From Mycobacterium sp. IS-1496 (GTDB lineage Bacteria; Actinomycetota; Actinomycetes; Mycobacteriales; Mycobacteriaceae): a DNA stretch of 64,000 bases. The notes beneath the pieces were generated by a model that worked only from the letters and a program-made list of their open reading frames with translations, did no database searches and was not told where the DNA came from. Numbering within the stretch: the stretch's first letter is position 1; every line of letters begins with the position of its first letter. Shown one piece after another: positions 30,360-38,992 of the stretch. Both the position numbers and the translations under genes were made by a program. The DNA is taken from the NCBI RefSeq assembly GCF_001499995.1, contig NZ_LQIU01000001.1, positions 248,001 through 312,000 on the forward strand, given 5' to 3'.

Positions 30360-30420
30360 GCGAGCGTGCGCAAACCGCCGCACCGCACCCGGTGTGTCGT
30401 GTGCAGACCCGCACGCTCGC
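30360..30420 (-). repeat. Right terminal inverted repeat of the HNH element
   Basis: Read on the minus strand it begins GCGAGCGTGCGGGTCTG and ends TTTGCGCACGCTCGC, homologous to 29910-29970. Its own two ends are perfect inverses of each other over GCGAGCGTGCG, so each terminus is a nested palindrome-like unit. The hairpin seen in the left copy is degenerate here. Confidence 0.7.
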
Positions 30421-30426
30421 GGAACG

Positions 30427-33024
30427 TCAGCTCACGTCGCAGCGGCGCGCGCGCAGGGCACGCTCCACCCCGGCGCGGCCCTCGAGCACCAGGCGGCGCA
30501 GCGCCGGCGGCACGTCTTGATCGAGGAAGCGGTCCGCGGCGGCCAGGCCCTCGTCGCTGATGTCCCACGACGGGTACAGGCCGATCACCACGGTCTGCGC
30601 GACCTCACTGGACCGGCGCTCCCACACGCCGGGGATGGCCGCGAAGTACTTCTCGGTGTACGGCGCCAGCAGGGCCTGCTGCCCCGGCTGCACGATGCCG
30701 CCGACGATCGACCGCGTGGTGATGTTGGCGAGCGTGTCGTCCTCGATGACCTGTTGCCACGCAGACTCTTTCACGCCCGGCTGCGGTCGCGCCGCCGACG
30801 CCGCCGCGGCGTGGCGCCGGCCGGCCGCGGTCGGATCGGCGGCCGCCTCGGCGTCGATGAACGGCGTCTCGGGTCCGTCGGCGTCGATGTCGCCGCTGGC
30901 GGCCAGCGCCGTGACGATGCGCCACCGCAGATCGGTGTCGAGGACCAGACCTGCGAGGTTCACCGCGGCGGGTTCGTTGTCCAGCAGGGTGGCCAGCACG
31001 GCGACGTGGTTGCGCGACAACACCGAGGTGCACAGCGCATTGACGAACGCCAACTGGTGATCCGACCCCGGCGCCGACTCGCGGGCGAGGTCGAGAAGGC
31101 GGTCGGCGAACGCCGGCCAGCCGTTCTCCCGCGCCCACTGCGGATCGGCGTAGGAGTTCAGCGCGGTCTGTGCCTGCAGCAGCAGCCGCTGCGCCACCCC
31201 GACCTCGGTCTCGGCGTGCACACCGCTCATCACCAGCGCCACGAAGTCGCGGGCCTTCAGTTCGGCTTCGCGGGTCATCTCCCACGCCGCCGACCAGGCC
31301 AGCGTGCGTGGCAGCGGTTCGGCGATGTCGGCGATGCGGGTGAGCACCGTCTGCAGCGATCGCGGGTCCAGCCGTGACGCGCAGTAGGTCAGGTCGTCGT
31401 CGTTGACCAGTACCAGCTTCCCGCGCGAGAGCCCTTGCAGCGCAGGGACGTCGGTGCTCTCACCCTCGACGTCGAGTTCCTCGCGGTGCACCCGCACGAG
31501 TTTCCCGGTGGTCGGGTCGTCGTCGTACACGCCCACGGCCAGCCGGTGCACGCGGGTCTCACCGGCTCCCGGCGCGGCACCGCTCTGGGCGACGGCGAAG
31601 CGGGTGAAGCGGCCCTCGGCGTCGACGTCGAAATCGGCGCGCAGCGTGTTGAGCCCGGTGGTCTTGAGCCACTGCTGTCCCCAGCCGGACAGGTCACGGC
31701 CCGAGGACTTCTCGAGCGCACCGAGCAGGTCACCGAACGTCGCGTTGCCGAAGGCGTGGTCACGGAAGTAGTCCCGCAGCCCGGACAGGAACGATTCCAG
31801 ACCCACGTAGGCGACGAGTTGTTTGAGGACGCTGGCGCCCTTCGCGTAGGTGATGCCGTCGAAGTTCACCTCGACGGCGTGCAGGTCCGGGATGTCGGCG
31901 GCGACCGGGTGGGTCGACGGCAACTGGTCCTGGCGGTAGGCCCACGACTTCTCCACGTTGGCGAACGTGGTCCACGCCTCGGTGTACTCGGTCGACTCGG
32001 CCTGGCACAGCACCGAGGCGAACGTCGCGAACGATTCGTTGAGCCACAGGTCGTCCCACCACTGCATCGTGACCAGGTCGCCGAACCACATGTGCGCCAT
32101 CTCGTGGAGCACCGTCTCGGCGCGGCGCTCGTAGGAGGCGCGGGTGACCTTGCTGCGGAAGACGTAGTCCTCGAGGAACGTGACCGCCCCGGCGTTCTCC
32201 ATCGCCCCGGCGTTGAATTCCGGGACGAAGAGCTGGTCGTACTTGCCGAACGCGTACGGCACACCGAAGTTGTTGTGGTAGAAGCCGAATCCCTGCTTCG
32301 TCTCGGTGAACAGCCGCTCGTGGTCCATGTGCTGGGCCAGCGACTTGCGGCAGAACAGTCCGAGCGGGATCTCGCCGTGCTCGTCGCGGTACAGGTCGTC
32401 CCACCGGGCGTACGGTCCGGCGATCAGCGCGACGAGGTAGGTGCTCATCCGCGGCGTCTGCACGAAGACGTGGGTCTTGGCGGCGCCCGACGAAGCTGTA
32501 TCAGTGCGGCTCCCTTCGAATGCGCCGTTGGACACCACCTCCCAGTGCGCGGGCGCGGTGACGGTGATGTCGAACGTCGCCTTGAGGTCGGGCTGGTCGA
32601 AGCAGGCGAACATGCGCTTGGCGTCGGCCGTCTCGAACTGCGAGTACAGGTACACCTCGTCGTCGACCGGGTCGACGAAGCGGTGCAGACCCTCGCCGGT
32701 GTTCGAGTACCGGCAGTCGGCGTCGACGACGAGCACGTTGCGGTCGGCCAGACCGACCAGCGGGATGCCGGTCGATTCGTCGTAGCCGGACACGTCGATG
32801 TCGTGGCCGTTGAGGGTGGCCGCGCGGACGGTGTCGGCGGCGATGTCGATGTAGGTGTCGGCGCCGGCGGTCGCGTCGAACGTGACGGTGGTGACCGAGT
32901 GGAACGTCTTCTCGCCGGGTGCACCGGCACCGTCGGTGAGGTCCAGGTCGATGCGGTAGTTGTCGACGGTGATCAGCGCCGCGCGTTCGACGGCCTGTTC
33001 GCGGGTCAGGTTGGGAAGTGCCAC
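30427..33024 (-). CDS. pepN: Aminopeptidase N (M1 zinc metallopeptidase)
   Basis: An 865-residue M1 aminopeptidase that removes N-terminal residues from peptides. The exopeptidase motif GAMEN occurs in [19 protein letters not shown], and the zinc site HEMAH spans residues 307-311, followed by the third ligand Glu in LWLNESFA, 18 residues on. The C-terminal ERAP1-like helical domain runs to the end ([20 protein letters not shown]). GTG 33024 was chosen because a GGTTGGGG stretch precedes it; TTG 33033 is the longer option. No signal peptide, so cytosolic. It matches Rv2467. Confidence 0.95.
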   Translation of the reverse strand: MALPNLTREQAVERAALITVDNYRIDLDLTDGAGAPGEKTFHSVTTVTFDATAGADTYIDIAADTVRAATLNGHDIDVSGYDESTGIPLVGLADRNVLVVDADCRYSNTGEGLHRFVDPVDDEVYLYSQFETADAKRMFACFDQPDLKATFDITVTAPAHWEVVSNGAFEGSRTDTASSGAAKTHVFVQTPRMSTYLVALIAGPYARWDDLYRDEHGEIPLGLFCRKSLAQHMDHERLFTETKQGFGFYHNNFGVPYAFGKYDQLFVPEFNAGAMENAGAVTFLEDYVFRSKVTRASYERRAETVLHEMAHMWFGDLVTMQWWDDLWLNESFATFASVLCQAESTEYTEAWTTFANVEKSWAYRQDQLPSTHPVAADIPDLHAVEVNFDGITYAKGASVLKQLVAYVGLESFLSGLRDYFRDHAFGNATFGDLLGALEKSSGRDLSGWGQQWLKTTGLNTLRADFDVDAEGRFTRFAVAQSGAAPGAGETRVHRLAVGVYDDDPTTGKLVRVHREELDVEGESTDVPALQGLSRGKLVLVNDDDLTYCASRLDPRSLQTVLTRIADIAEPLPRTLAWSAAWEMTREAELKARDFVALVMSGVHAETEVGVAQRLLLQAQTALNSYADPQWARENGWPAFADRLLDLARESAPGSDHQLAFVNALCTSVLSRNHVAVLATLLDNEPAAVNLAGLVLDTDLRWRIVTALAASGDIDADGPETPFIDAEAAADPTAAGRRHAAAASAARPQPGVKESAWQQVIEDDTLANITTRSIVGGIVQPGQQALLAPYTEKYFAAIPGVWERRSSEVAQTVVIGLYPSWDISDEGLAAADRFLDQDVPPALRRLVLEGRAGVERALRARRCDVS

Positions 33025-33034
33025 GCACCCCAAC

Positions 33035-33424
33035 CTATCGGGCGCGGGGGAACCTCGTCGTCTGCAGCCAGTTCAGGAACGTGCCGTTGCCCACCGACGA
33101 CACCATCGACGGGCAGTACATCTGGATGGCGATGCCGGCGAAGAACGCCGCCAGGTCCGGCGGGACGCCGTCGTTGCGCACGGTCGCGACGACCTTAGCG
33201 AAATCCTTGCCGGGCTCGACGAGCATCGGGCACACCCGCTTGCCGAGCGCGACGGTGTCGACGGGATTGTCGTACCGCACCCCCGCTCTGTTGAGTGCGT
33301 TCAAGAAGGCGGTGTCCATCGGGTCGACGGGGTCGGCGGCCGCGGTGGGGGCCGTCAGGAGGGCGCCGGCGACCGCGGCGGCACACGCCGCCACCGTCAA
33401 CCGGGTTCGAGCTGTTGCGGACAT
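33035..33424 (-). CDS. Secreted DUF732 protein
   Basis: A 129-residue protein with a Sec signal peptide ([20 protein letters not shown], likely cut after AAA near residue 30) and the mycobacterial DUF732 domain: [28 protein letters not shown] with one Cys, and [10 protein letters not shown] with the second, probably forming a disulfide. DUF732 proteins are small exported proteins of unknown role, abundant in mycobacteria. GAGGAG lies four bases before ATG 33424. It ends 10 bases from the pepN start region, so the two may be co-transcribed. Confidence 0.9.
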   Translation of the reverse strand: MSATARTRLTVAACAAAVAGALLTAPTAAADPVDPMDTAFLNALNRAGVRYDNPVDTVALGKRVCPMLVEPGKDFAKVVATVRNDGVPPDLAAFFAGIAIQMYCPSMVSSVGNGTFLNWLQTTRFPRAR

Positions 33425-33547
33425 GGTGCTCCTCGTCTGTCCACTGTCACACTGGTTGACTCAAGTCACAGCAACAACACGGTTCGGTCAAGGTTCACCC
33501 ACCACTGCGTGTCCGGACGGACGGCGGGTGCGAATCACCCGTTCCGG

Positions 33548-33573
33548 GGAACACCCGGTGCGGGTGCGGAGTT
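33548..33573 (+). promoter_or_regulatory. SigH-type ECF promoter of the Rv2466c orthologue
   Basis: GGGGAACA (-35, GGAACA at 33548-33553), 17 bases, then GTT (33571-33573) fits the mycobacterial SigH consensus GGAAYA-N16/18-GTT. Transcription would start near 33580, about 50 bases before ATG 33630. The M. tuberculosis orthologue is a known SigH regulon member. Confidence 0.65.
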
Positions 33574-33629
33574 GTGCTGCACGGAACGCTGTCCTCGCCG
33601 CCGCCGACAATCACCGAAAGGATCCGCTG

Positions 33630-34250
33630 ATGGCCGAGAAATCCAGGGCCGATTTCTGGTTCGACCCGCTGTGCCCGTGGTGCTGGATCACCTCCCGCTG
33701 GATCCTCGAGGTGGAGAAGGTGCGCGACGTCGAGGTGAACTTCCACGTCATGAGCCTCGCGGTGCTCAACGAAGGGCGTGACCTGCCGGACGAGTACCAG
33801 GAGGCGATGAAGCGGGCATGGGGTCCCGTCCGGGTCGCGATCGCCGCTGAGCAGGCCAAGGGGCCGGAGGTGCTGGCGCCGCTCTACACCGCGATGGGCA
33901 CCCGTATCCACAACCAGGGCTACGGCGAATCCGACCCCGAGTTCACCGCCGTCATCTCCGAATCCCTGGCCGAGGTCGGCCTGCCCGCCGAACTGGCGGC
34001 GGCCGCGACGTCCGACCAGTACGACGACGCGCTGCGCACCAGCCACCACGAGGGCATGGACCCCGTCGGCGAAGACGTCGGCACCCCCACCATCCACGTC
34101 AACGGTGTGGCGTTCTTCGGTCCCGTGCTGTCGAAGATCCCGCGCGGCGAAGAAGCCGGCAAGCTGTGGGACGCGTCGGTCACCTTCGCCTCGTATCCGC
34201 ACTTCTGGGAACTCAAGCGGACCCGTACCGAGAGGCCGTCGTTCGACTGA
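33630..34250 (+). CDS. Mycothiol-dependent DsbA-fold oxidoreductase (Rv2466c/Mrx2 type)
   Basis: A 206-residue thioredoxin-fold protein with an inserted helical DsbA-like domain. The redox motif CPWC is at residues 15-18 ([11 protein letters not shown]), and the conserved cis-Pro loop is [10 protein letters not shown] near residue 153. There is no signal peptide, so unlike DsbA it is cytosolic. Rv2466c is a mycothiol-dependent reductase induced by oxidative stress through SigH and known to activate the thienopyrimidine prodrug TP053. AAAGGAT precedes ATG 33630. The symbol Mrx2 is used in the literature but is left out here as a gene name. Confidence 0.9.
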   Translation: MAEKSRADFWFDPLCPWCWITSRWILEVEKVRDVEVNFHVMSLAVLNEGRDLPDEYQEAMKRAWGPVRVAIAAEQAKGPEVLAPLYTAMGTRIHNQGYGESDPEFTAVISESLAEVGLPAELAAAATSDQYDDALRTSHHEGMDPVGEDVGTPTIHVNGVAFFGPVLSKIPRGEEAGKLWDASVTFASYPHFWELKRTRTERPSFD

Positions 34251-34365
34251 CCGGCGTCGCGGTGACTGCGTCGAAACGGTGTGGACCGGGTATGTGTGTG
34301 CAAACATCGATGACCGCTCCGCGAGGGGCGGCGTCGTAACCCGCCCAGAATGACCGGAGACAACG

Positions 34366-36177
34366 ATGTCCATCGAGAGTCAGAAGCGGTCCGGCACCGC
34401 CTCCGCGAACGTCGCCACGATGTTCTTCGACCGTGTCGAGAAGTCCGCCCAGCACGAAGCCTTTCGCAAACTCGACGACGGCACGTGGACGTCGCTGAAC
34501 TGGCAGGAGGCCGCCGACCAGGTCGAGGCACTGGCCGCAGGCCTGCTGGCGCTCGGCATCGAACCGGAACAACGGGTGGGCATCGCGTCGAGCACCCGGT
34601 ATGAGTGGATCCTCGCCGACCTGGCGATCATGTGCGCCGGCGGCGCGACCACGACGGTGTATCCGACGACGAACGCCGCCGACACCGCCTACATCCTGAG
34701 CGACTCCGAGTCGCGGTTCGTCTTCGCCGAGGACGAGTCGCAGCTGAAGAAGTTGCAGGACAATCGCGACGAACTGCCGAACCTCGAGAAGGTGGTGCTG
34801 TTCGACGGCGCCGGTGACGGCGACTGGGCGGTGGGCCTGGCCGACGTCATCGAACAGGGCCGCAAGCACCTCGAGCAACAGCCGTCCGCCGTGCGGGACC
34901 GGTCCGCGGCGATCACCTCCGATCAGCTGGCCACGCTCATCTACACCTCGGGCACCACCGGAAAACCCAAGGGCGTGAGGCTTCCTCACAGCGCGTGGGT
35001 GTACGAGGGGGAGACCATCGCCGCCTTCGGCATCCTCGACGAGGACGATCTGCAGCTGTTGTGGCTGCCGCTGGCGCACGCGTTCGGCAAGGTGCTGATC
35101 TCGGCGCAGCTGGCGTGCGGTTTCGCCAGCGCCATCGACGGCCGGGTGGACAAGATCGTCGAGAACATGGGCACGGTGAAGCCGACCTTCATGGGCGCCG
35201 CGCCGCGCATCTTCGAGAAGGCCCACGCCAAGGTCGTCACCCAGCAGCACGGTGTCAAGGAGAAACTGTTCAACGCGGCGTTTGCGGTGGGCCGCCAGGT
35301 CAGCCGCCTGCGGCGCGAGGGCAAGTCCGTGCCGCCGCATCTGGCGCTCGCGCACGGCCTGTTCGACCGGTTGGTCTTCAGCAAGGTGCGCGACGTGTTC
35401 GGCGGCCGCATCAGGTTCATGATCTCGGGCTCGGCGCCGTTGAACCGGGACATCGCCGAGTGGTTCCACGCCGCGGGCCTGTTGATCCTGGAGGGTTACG
35501 GGCTCACCGAGACCGCGGCGGGCGCGTTCATCAACCGGCTGGAGAACTACCGGCTCGGCACGGTGGGGCAGGTCTTCGACGGCAGCGAGGTGCGCCTCAG
35601 CGACGACGGCGAGGTGCAGATCAAAGGCCCGTGTGTGATGGACGGCTACCACAACCTGCCCGACAAGACCGCCGAGACGCTGACCGAGGACGGGTGGCTG
35701 CGCACCGGCGACCGGGGTCAGCTCGACGACGACGGCTTCCTGACGATCACCGGCCGGCTCAAGGAGCTGTTCAAGACCTCCGGCGGCAAATACGTTGCGC
35801 CACCGGCCATCGAGGGCAAGTTCATGGCGCTGTGCCCGTATGCCGGCCACATGCTGGTCTTCGGCGAGTCCCGCAACTTCTGCGTCGCGCTGGTGACCCT
35901 CGACCCCGATGCCATCACCGGCTGGGCCGGCGAGAAAGGCATGGGGGACAAGTCGTACGCCGAACTGGTGAAATCCGATGAGGTGCGCGACCTGATCGGC
36001 GGGTACATCGAGCGGTTGAACTCAGAGCTCAACCGGTGGGAGACCATCAAGAAGTGGGCGATCCTCGACCACGACCTCTCCATCGAGAACAACGAGCTGA
36101 CACCGTCGCTGAAGGTGAAACGGTCGGTCGTCGAGGAGAAGCAGAAGGATCTGCTGGACTCGTTCTACTCGGGCTAG
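34366..36177 (+). CDS. Long-chain fatty-acid-CoA ligase (FadD15-like)
   Basis: A 603-residue AMP-forming acyl-CoA synthetase. The AMP-binding P-loop is IYTSGTTGKPKGV near residue 200, the A5 motif ILEGYGLTETAAG near 372, A7 GWLRTGDRGQLDDDGF near 445-460, and the A8 hinge GRLKELFKTSGGKYVAP near 464. The C-terminal catalytic Lys region is TPSLKVKRSVV. Length and sequence are closest to FadD15-type long-chain ligases. GGAGA precedes ATG 34366. The gene is not part of the Rv2466c-rpiB segment in M. tuberculosis, so it belongs to an inserted block with the next two genes. Confidence 0.9.
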   Translation: MSIESQKRSGTASANVATMFFDRVEKSAQHEAFRKLDDGTWTSLNWQEAADQVEALAAGLLALGIEPEQRVGIASSTRYEWILADLAIMCAGGATTTVYPTTNAADTAYILSDSESRFVFAEDESQLKKLQDNRDELPNLEKVVLFDGAGDGDWAVGLADVIEQGRKHLEQQPSAVRDRSAAITSDQLATLIYTSGTTGKPKGVRLPHSAWVYEGETIAAFGILDEDDLQLLWLPLAHAFGKVLISAQLACGFASAIDGRVDKIVENMGTVKPTFMGAAPRIFEKAHAKVVTQQHGVKEKLFNAAFAVGRQVSRLRREGKSVPPHLALAHGLFDRLVFSKVRDVFGGRIRFMISGSAPLNRDIAEWFHAAGLLILEGYGLTETAAGAFINRLENYRLGTVGQVFDGSEVRLSDDGEVQIKGPCVMDGYHNLPDKTAETLTEDGWLRTGDRGQLDDDGFLTITGRLKELFKTSGGKYVAPPAIEGKFMALCPYAGHMLVFGESRNFCVALVTLDPDAITGWAGEKGMGDKSYAELVKSDEVRDLIGGYIERLNSELNRWETIKKWAILDHDLSIENNELTPSLKVKRSVVEEKQKDLLDSFYSG

Positions 36178-36189
36178 GTCTTCGCCGAG

Positions 36190-36205
36190 CCGTCGTGAAC
36201 GACGG
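36190..36205 (+). terminator. Tight hairpin after the fadD15-like gene
   Basis: CCGTCGT (36190-36196) and ACGACGG (36199-36205) form a perfect 7-bp stem with a 2-base gap, 13 bases after the ligase stop and before the deaminase gene. The following GTGTTAGTTT is only moderately T-rich. The very short loop would force one or two pairs open. Confidence 0.35.
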
Positions 36206-36220
36206 GTGTTAGTTTGGGCT

Positions 36221-36679
36221 GTGCCGAGCCCAGCCTTGACCACTGTCGCCGAGATGCTCGACGTCGCCTACGCCGAAGCGCGAAAAGGTCTGTCGGAGGG
36301 CGGGATTCCGATCGGCGCCGCGCTCTTCGGGGCCGGCGGTGTGCTGCTCGGCAGCGGCCACAACCGGCGTGTGCAGGACGACGATCCGTCCGTGCACGCC
36401 GAGACCGACGCGTTCCGCAACGCCGGCCGGCAACGCGACTACCGGTCGACGGTGATGGTGACGACGCTGTCGCCGTGCTGGTACTGCAGCGGACTGGTAC
36501 GACAGTTCAACATCGGTGCGGTGATCATCGGGGAGAGCCGCACCTTCACCGGCGGGCACGACTGGCTGGCCGAGCACGGCGTCGAGGTCACCGTCGTCGA
36601 CGACGAGCGCTGCGTGTCGATGATGAGCGAGTTCATCGGCGCGAACCCGGATCTGTGGAACGAGGACATCGGCCGATGA
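36221..36679 (+). CDS. Cytosine deaminase, fungal FCY1 type
   Basis: A 152-residue zinc deaminase of the cytidine/dCMP deaminase superfamily. The zinc site is VHAETDAF (His and catalytic Glu) and TLSPCWYCSG (two Cys). The rest is strikingly like yeast cytosine deaminase FCY1 (158 residues): EGGIPIGAALFGAGG, VTVVDDERCVSMM, and the end WNEDIGR, which keeps the Asp that contacts cytosine in FCY1. Cytosine to uracil conversion is inferred. GTG 36221 was chosen: a TAGTTT -10 (36210-36215) five bases upstream suggests a leaderless transcript. ATG 36254 is a shorter option. The stop overlaps the next start. Confidence 0.82.
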   Translation: MPSPALTTVAEMLDVAYAEARKGLSEGGIPIGAALFGAGGVLLGSGHNRRVQDDDPSVHAETDAFRNAGRQRDYRSTVMVTTLSPCWYCSGLVRQFNIGAVIIGESRTFTGGHDWLAEHGVEVTVVDDERCVSMMSEFIGANPDLWNEDIGR

Positions 36680-37629
36680 TCGCCACCGTCGATCTGTCCC
36701 GGTGGTACGCCGGGGGAGCCGAGGCCGACGCCGTCGCCGCCGCGGTCGATGAGGGACTGCAGCAGGCCGGGTTCATCCTGGTGACCGGACACGGCGTCGA
36801 CCCGGTGCTCGCCGCCGACGTCCGCGCTGCCGCGCGTGCCTTTTTCGCCCAGCCCTCTGCCGTGAAGGCCCGCTACTCCGTTCCGGTTGGCGGCCACGGC
36901 TGGATCGGGCCCGGTGCGGAGGCCAACGGGTACGCCGAAGGCACCGAGACACCGCCGGATCTCAAGGAGAGCTTCAGCCTGGGTGCCGACACGCCGACCG
37001 GCGACCCGGACGTCGACCGGATCTGGTTCGCCCCCAACGTGTGGCCCGACGAGGTGCCCGGACTGCGTTCGCTGGTGACTGCGTACACCGAGGAGATGCG
37101 CCGCGTCGCCGACGACCTGCTGGCCCTGTTCGCCCACGCACTCCGGTTGTCCGACAACCCTTTCCGTCAGCTCGCGAGCCGGCCGACGTGGACGATGAAC
37201 ATCAACCACTACCCGCCGGTCAGCGTGGTCGGCGAACCCGAACCAGGACAGTTCCGCATCGGCCCGCACACCGACTTCGGCACCGTGACCATCCTCGACC
37301 GCGAACCGGGCGCCGGTGGGCTGCAGGTGTTCTCGGACGCCGACGGCTGGACCGACGCCCCGTACCGGCCGGACGCACTGACGGTCAACATCGGCGACCT
37401 GCTCGAGTACTGGAGCGGGCGGCGCTGGCCGTCCGGACGGCACCGGGTGCTCCCGCCGCAGCCGGACGCGCCCGAGGAGGACCTCGTCTCGCTGATCTAC
37501 TTCTACGAGGCGAACCACGACGCCGTCGTCACGCCGCTCGGCCCACCGATCGGCCGGGTGTCCGGTCTGGAGCCGGTCACGTCGTCGGACTTCATCAAGG
37601 AGCGCCTCGACGCAATCACCGTCGGCTGA
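36676..37629 (+). CDS. 2-oxoglutarate/Fe(II) dioxygenase, isopenicillin-N-synthase-like
   Basis: A 317-residue enzyme with the DIOX_N domain (AGFILVTGHGVDPV) and the 2OG-Fe(II) oxygenase core. The iron ligands are His and Asp in IGPHTDFGTVTIL near residues 197-199 and His in SGRHRVLPP near 256. The 2OG-binding Arg is not in the common RxS form near VSLIYFYEAN, so co-substrate use should be checked. ATG 36676 overlaps the deaminase stop (ATGA), so the two are translated together. A nucleobase substrate, for example in the manner of fungal thymine-7-hydroxylase, is an inference from this pairing; other small substrates are possible. Confidence 0.82.
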   Translation: MIATVDLSRWYAGGAEADAVAAAVDEGLQQAGFILVTGHGVDPVLAADVRAAARAFFAQPSAVKARYSVPVGGHGWIGPGAEANGYAEGTETPPDLKESFSLGADTPTGDPDVDRIWFAPNVWPDEVPGLRSLVTAYTEEMRRVADDLLALFAHALRLSDNPFRQLASRPTWTMNINHYPPVSVVGEPEPGQFRIGPHTDFGTVTILDREPGAGGLQVFSDADGWTDAPYRPDALTVNIGDLLEYWSGRRWPSGRHRVLPPQPDAPEEDLVSLIYFYEANHDAVVTPLGPPIGRVSGLEPVTSSDFIKERLDAITVG

Positions 37630-37638
37630 CCTGTCACA

Positions 37639-38127
37639 ATGGCCGCCATGCGCGTCTACCTGGGAGCCGACCACGCGGGCTACGAGTTGAAGCAGGTCAT
37701 CATCGAGCACCTCCGCAACACCGGCCACGAACCGGTGGACTGCGGCGCATTCGGCTACGACGCCGACGACGACTACCCGGCGTTCTGCATCGCCGCGGCT
37801 GAGAAGACCGTCGCCGACCCCGGCAGCCTCGGCATCGTGCTCGGCGGTTCGGGTAACGGTGAGCAGATCGCCGCCAACAAGGTGCCCGGTGCCCGCTGCG
37901 CGCTGGCGTGGAGCGTCGAGACCGCCGCACTGGCCCGCGAACACAACAACGCGCAGCTCATCGGGCTCGGCGGCCGCATGCACTCCGAGGCCGACGCGCT
38001 CGCGATCGTCGACGCGTTCGTCAACACGCCCTGGTCCGAAGCCGAACGCCACCAACGGCGTATCGACATCCTCTCCGAGTACGAACGCACCCACGACGCG
38101 CCGCCGGTGCCCGGAGCCGGTCGGTAA
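37639..38127 (+). CDS. rpiB: Ribose-5-phosphate isomerase B
   Basis: A 162-residue RpiB that interconverts ribose-5-phosphate and ribulose-5-phosphate. Family motifs are VYLGADHAGYELK near residues 6-18, VDCGAFGYDADDDYP, and the GIVLGGSGNGEQIAANKVPG phosphate loop near 65-84. The loop has Ser instead of the E. coli active-site Cys, as in mycobacterial RpiB, where a Glu acts as base (GNGEQ). The ATG at 37639 corresponds to the M. tuberculosis N-terminus; ATG 37648 is the alternative. It matches Rv2465c and is followed by nei1. Confidence 0.95.
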   Translation: MAAMRVYLGADHAGYELKQVIIEHLRNTGHEPVDCGAFGYDADDDYPAFCIAAAEKTVADPGSLGIVLGGSGNGEQIAANKVPGARCALAWSVETAALAREHNNAQLIGLGGRMHSEADALAIVDAFVNTPWSEAERHQRRIDILSEYERTHDAPPVPGAGR

Positions 38128-38140
38128 CGAGGCGCGGCGG

Positions 38141-38947
38141 ATGCCGGAGGGCCACACGCTGCACCGGCTCGCCCGGCTGCACCAGAAGCGCTACAAGGGA
38201 CAGCGGGTGCGGGTGAGCAGCCCACAGGGCCGGTTCACCGAGGGGGCGGCGATGGTGGACGGGTTCACGTTCACCGGCGCCAGCGCCTGGGGTAAGCACC
38301 TGTTCCACCACTACCGCGGCGGCCGCATCGTCCACATACACCTGGGGCTGTACGGGCGGTTCGACGAGTTCGCGCTATCGGCCGACGAGCCGCCGCCCGA
38401 TCCGGTCGGGCAGGTGCGCATGCGCATCGTCGGCGCCGACCACGGCACCGATCTGCGCGGCCCCACCGCCTGCGAGGTCGTCGACGAGGCGCAGGTGTCC
38501 GACATCCTGGCCCGGCTCGGACCCGACCCGCTACGCCGCGACGCCGATCCGGCGCCCGCGTGGCACCGGCTCAACAGGTCACGCAGGCCCGTCGGCGCGC
38601 TGCTCATGGATCAGACGGTGATCGCCGGGGTGGGCAACGTCTACCGCAGCGAACTGCTCTACCGCCACCGCATCGATCCCTTCCGGTTGGGCACCAACCT
38701 CGAGCCGGGCGAGTTCGACGCGATGTGGACCGACCTCGTCGACCTGATGAAAGTCGGTGTGCGGCGCGGCAAGATCGTCACCGTGCGGCCCGAGGACGAC
38801 CACGGCGCCCCGTCGTACCGGACGGGCCGGCCGCGGACCTACGTCTACCGCCGGCCGGGGGAGCCGTGCCGGATCTGCGGCACCTCCATCAGCACCGCCG
38901 TGCTGGAGGGCCGCAACCTGTTCTGGTGCCCGACCTGCCAGAGCTGA
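38141..38947 (+). CDS. nei1: Fpg/Nei-family DNA glycosylase Nei1
   Basis: A 268-residue bifunctional DNA glycosylase/AP lyase of base excision repair. The N-terminal catalytic MPEGH is at residues 1-5 (Pro2 is the Schiff-base nucleophile and Glu3 the general acid). The H2TH segment is MDQTVIAGVGNVYRSELLYR near 157-176. The C-terminal zinc finger has CRICGTSI and FWCPTCQS, four cysteines. GEGH-type start and finger spacing suit Nei1, which removes oxidised pyrimidines. ATG 38141 must be the start because Pro2 has to be second. It matches Rv2464c after rpiB. Confidence 0.92.
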   Translation: MPEGHTLHRLARLHQKRYKGQRVRVSSPQGRFTEGAAMVDGFTFTGASAWGKHLFHHYRGGRIVHIHLGLYGRFDEFALSADEPPPDPVGQVRMRIVGADHGTDLRGPTACEVVDEAQVSDILARLGPDPLRRDADPAPAWHRLNRSRRPVGALLMDQTVIAGVGNVYRSELLYRHRIDPFRLGTNLEPGEFDAMWTDLVDLMKVGVRRGKIVTVRPEDDHGAPSYRTGRPRTYVYRRPGEPCRICGTSISTAVLEGRNLFWCPTCQS

Positions 38948-38992
38948 GCAGGTAACGCGGCGCGGGTCGCCGCCAGCAGCGACAATCTCCCG

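Larger units (their letters stand above)
29910..30420. mobile_element. 511-bp inverted-repeat element carrying an HNH endonuclease gene
   Basis: Two homologous 61-base segments in opposite orientation (29910-29970 and 30360-30420) bracket one minus-strand HNH gene (29978-30343), with only 7 and 16 bases between gene and repeats. The element exactly fills the gap between two convergent genes: it starts nine bases after the Rv2468c-like stop and ends six bases before the pepN stop. Those two genes are adjacent in M. tuberculosis, so this is an insertion relative to that genome. No target-site duplication is obvious at the outer edges. There is no transposase; the HNH protein is the only candidate driver. 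Confidence 0.65.
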
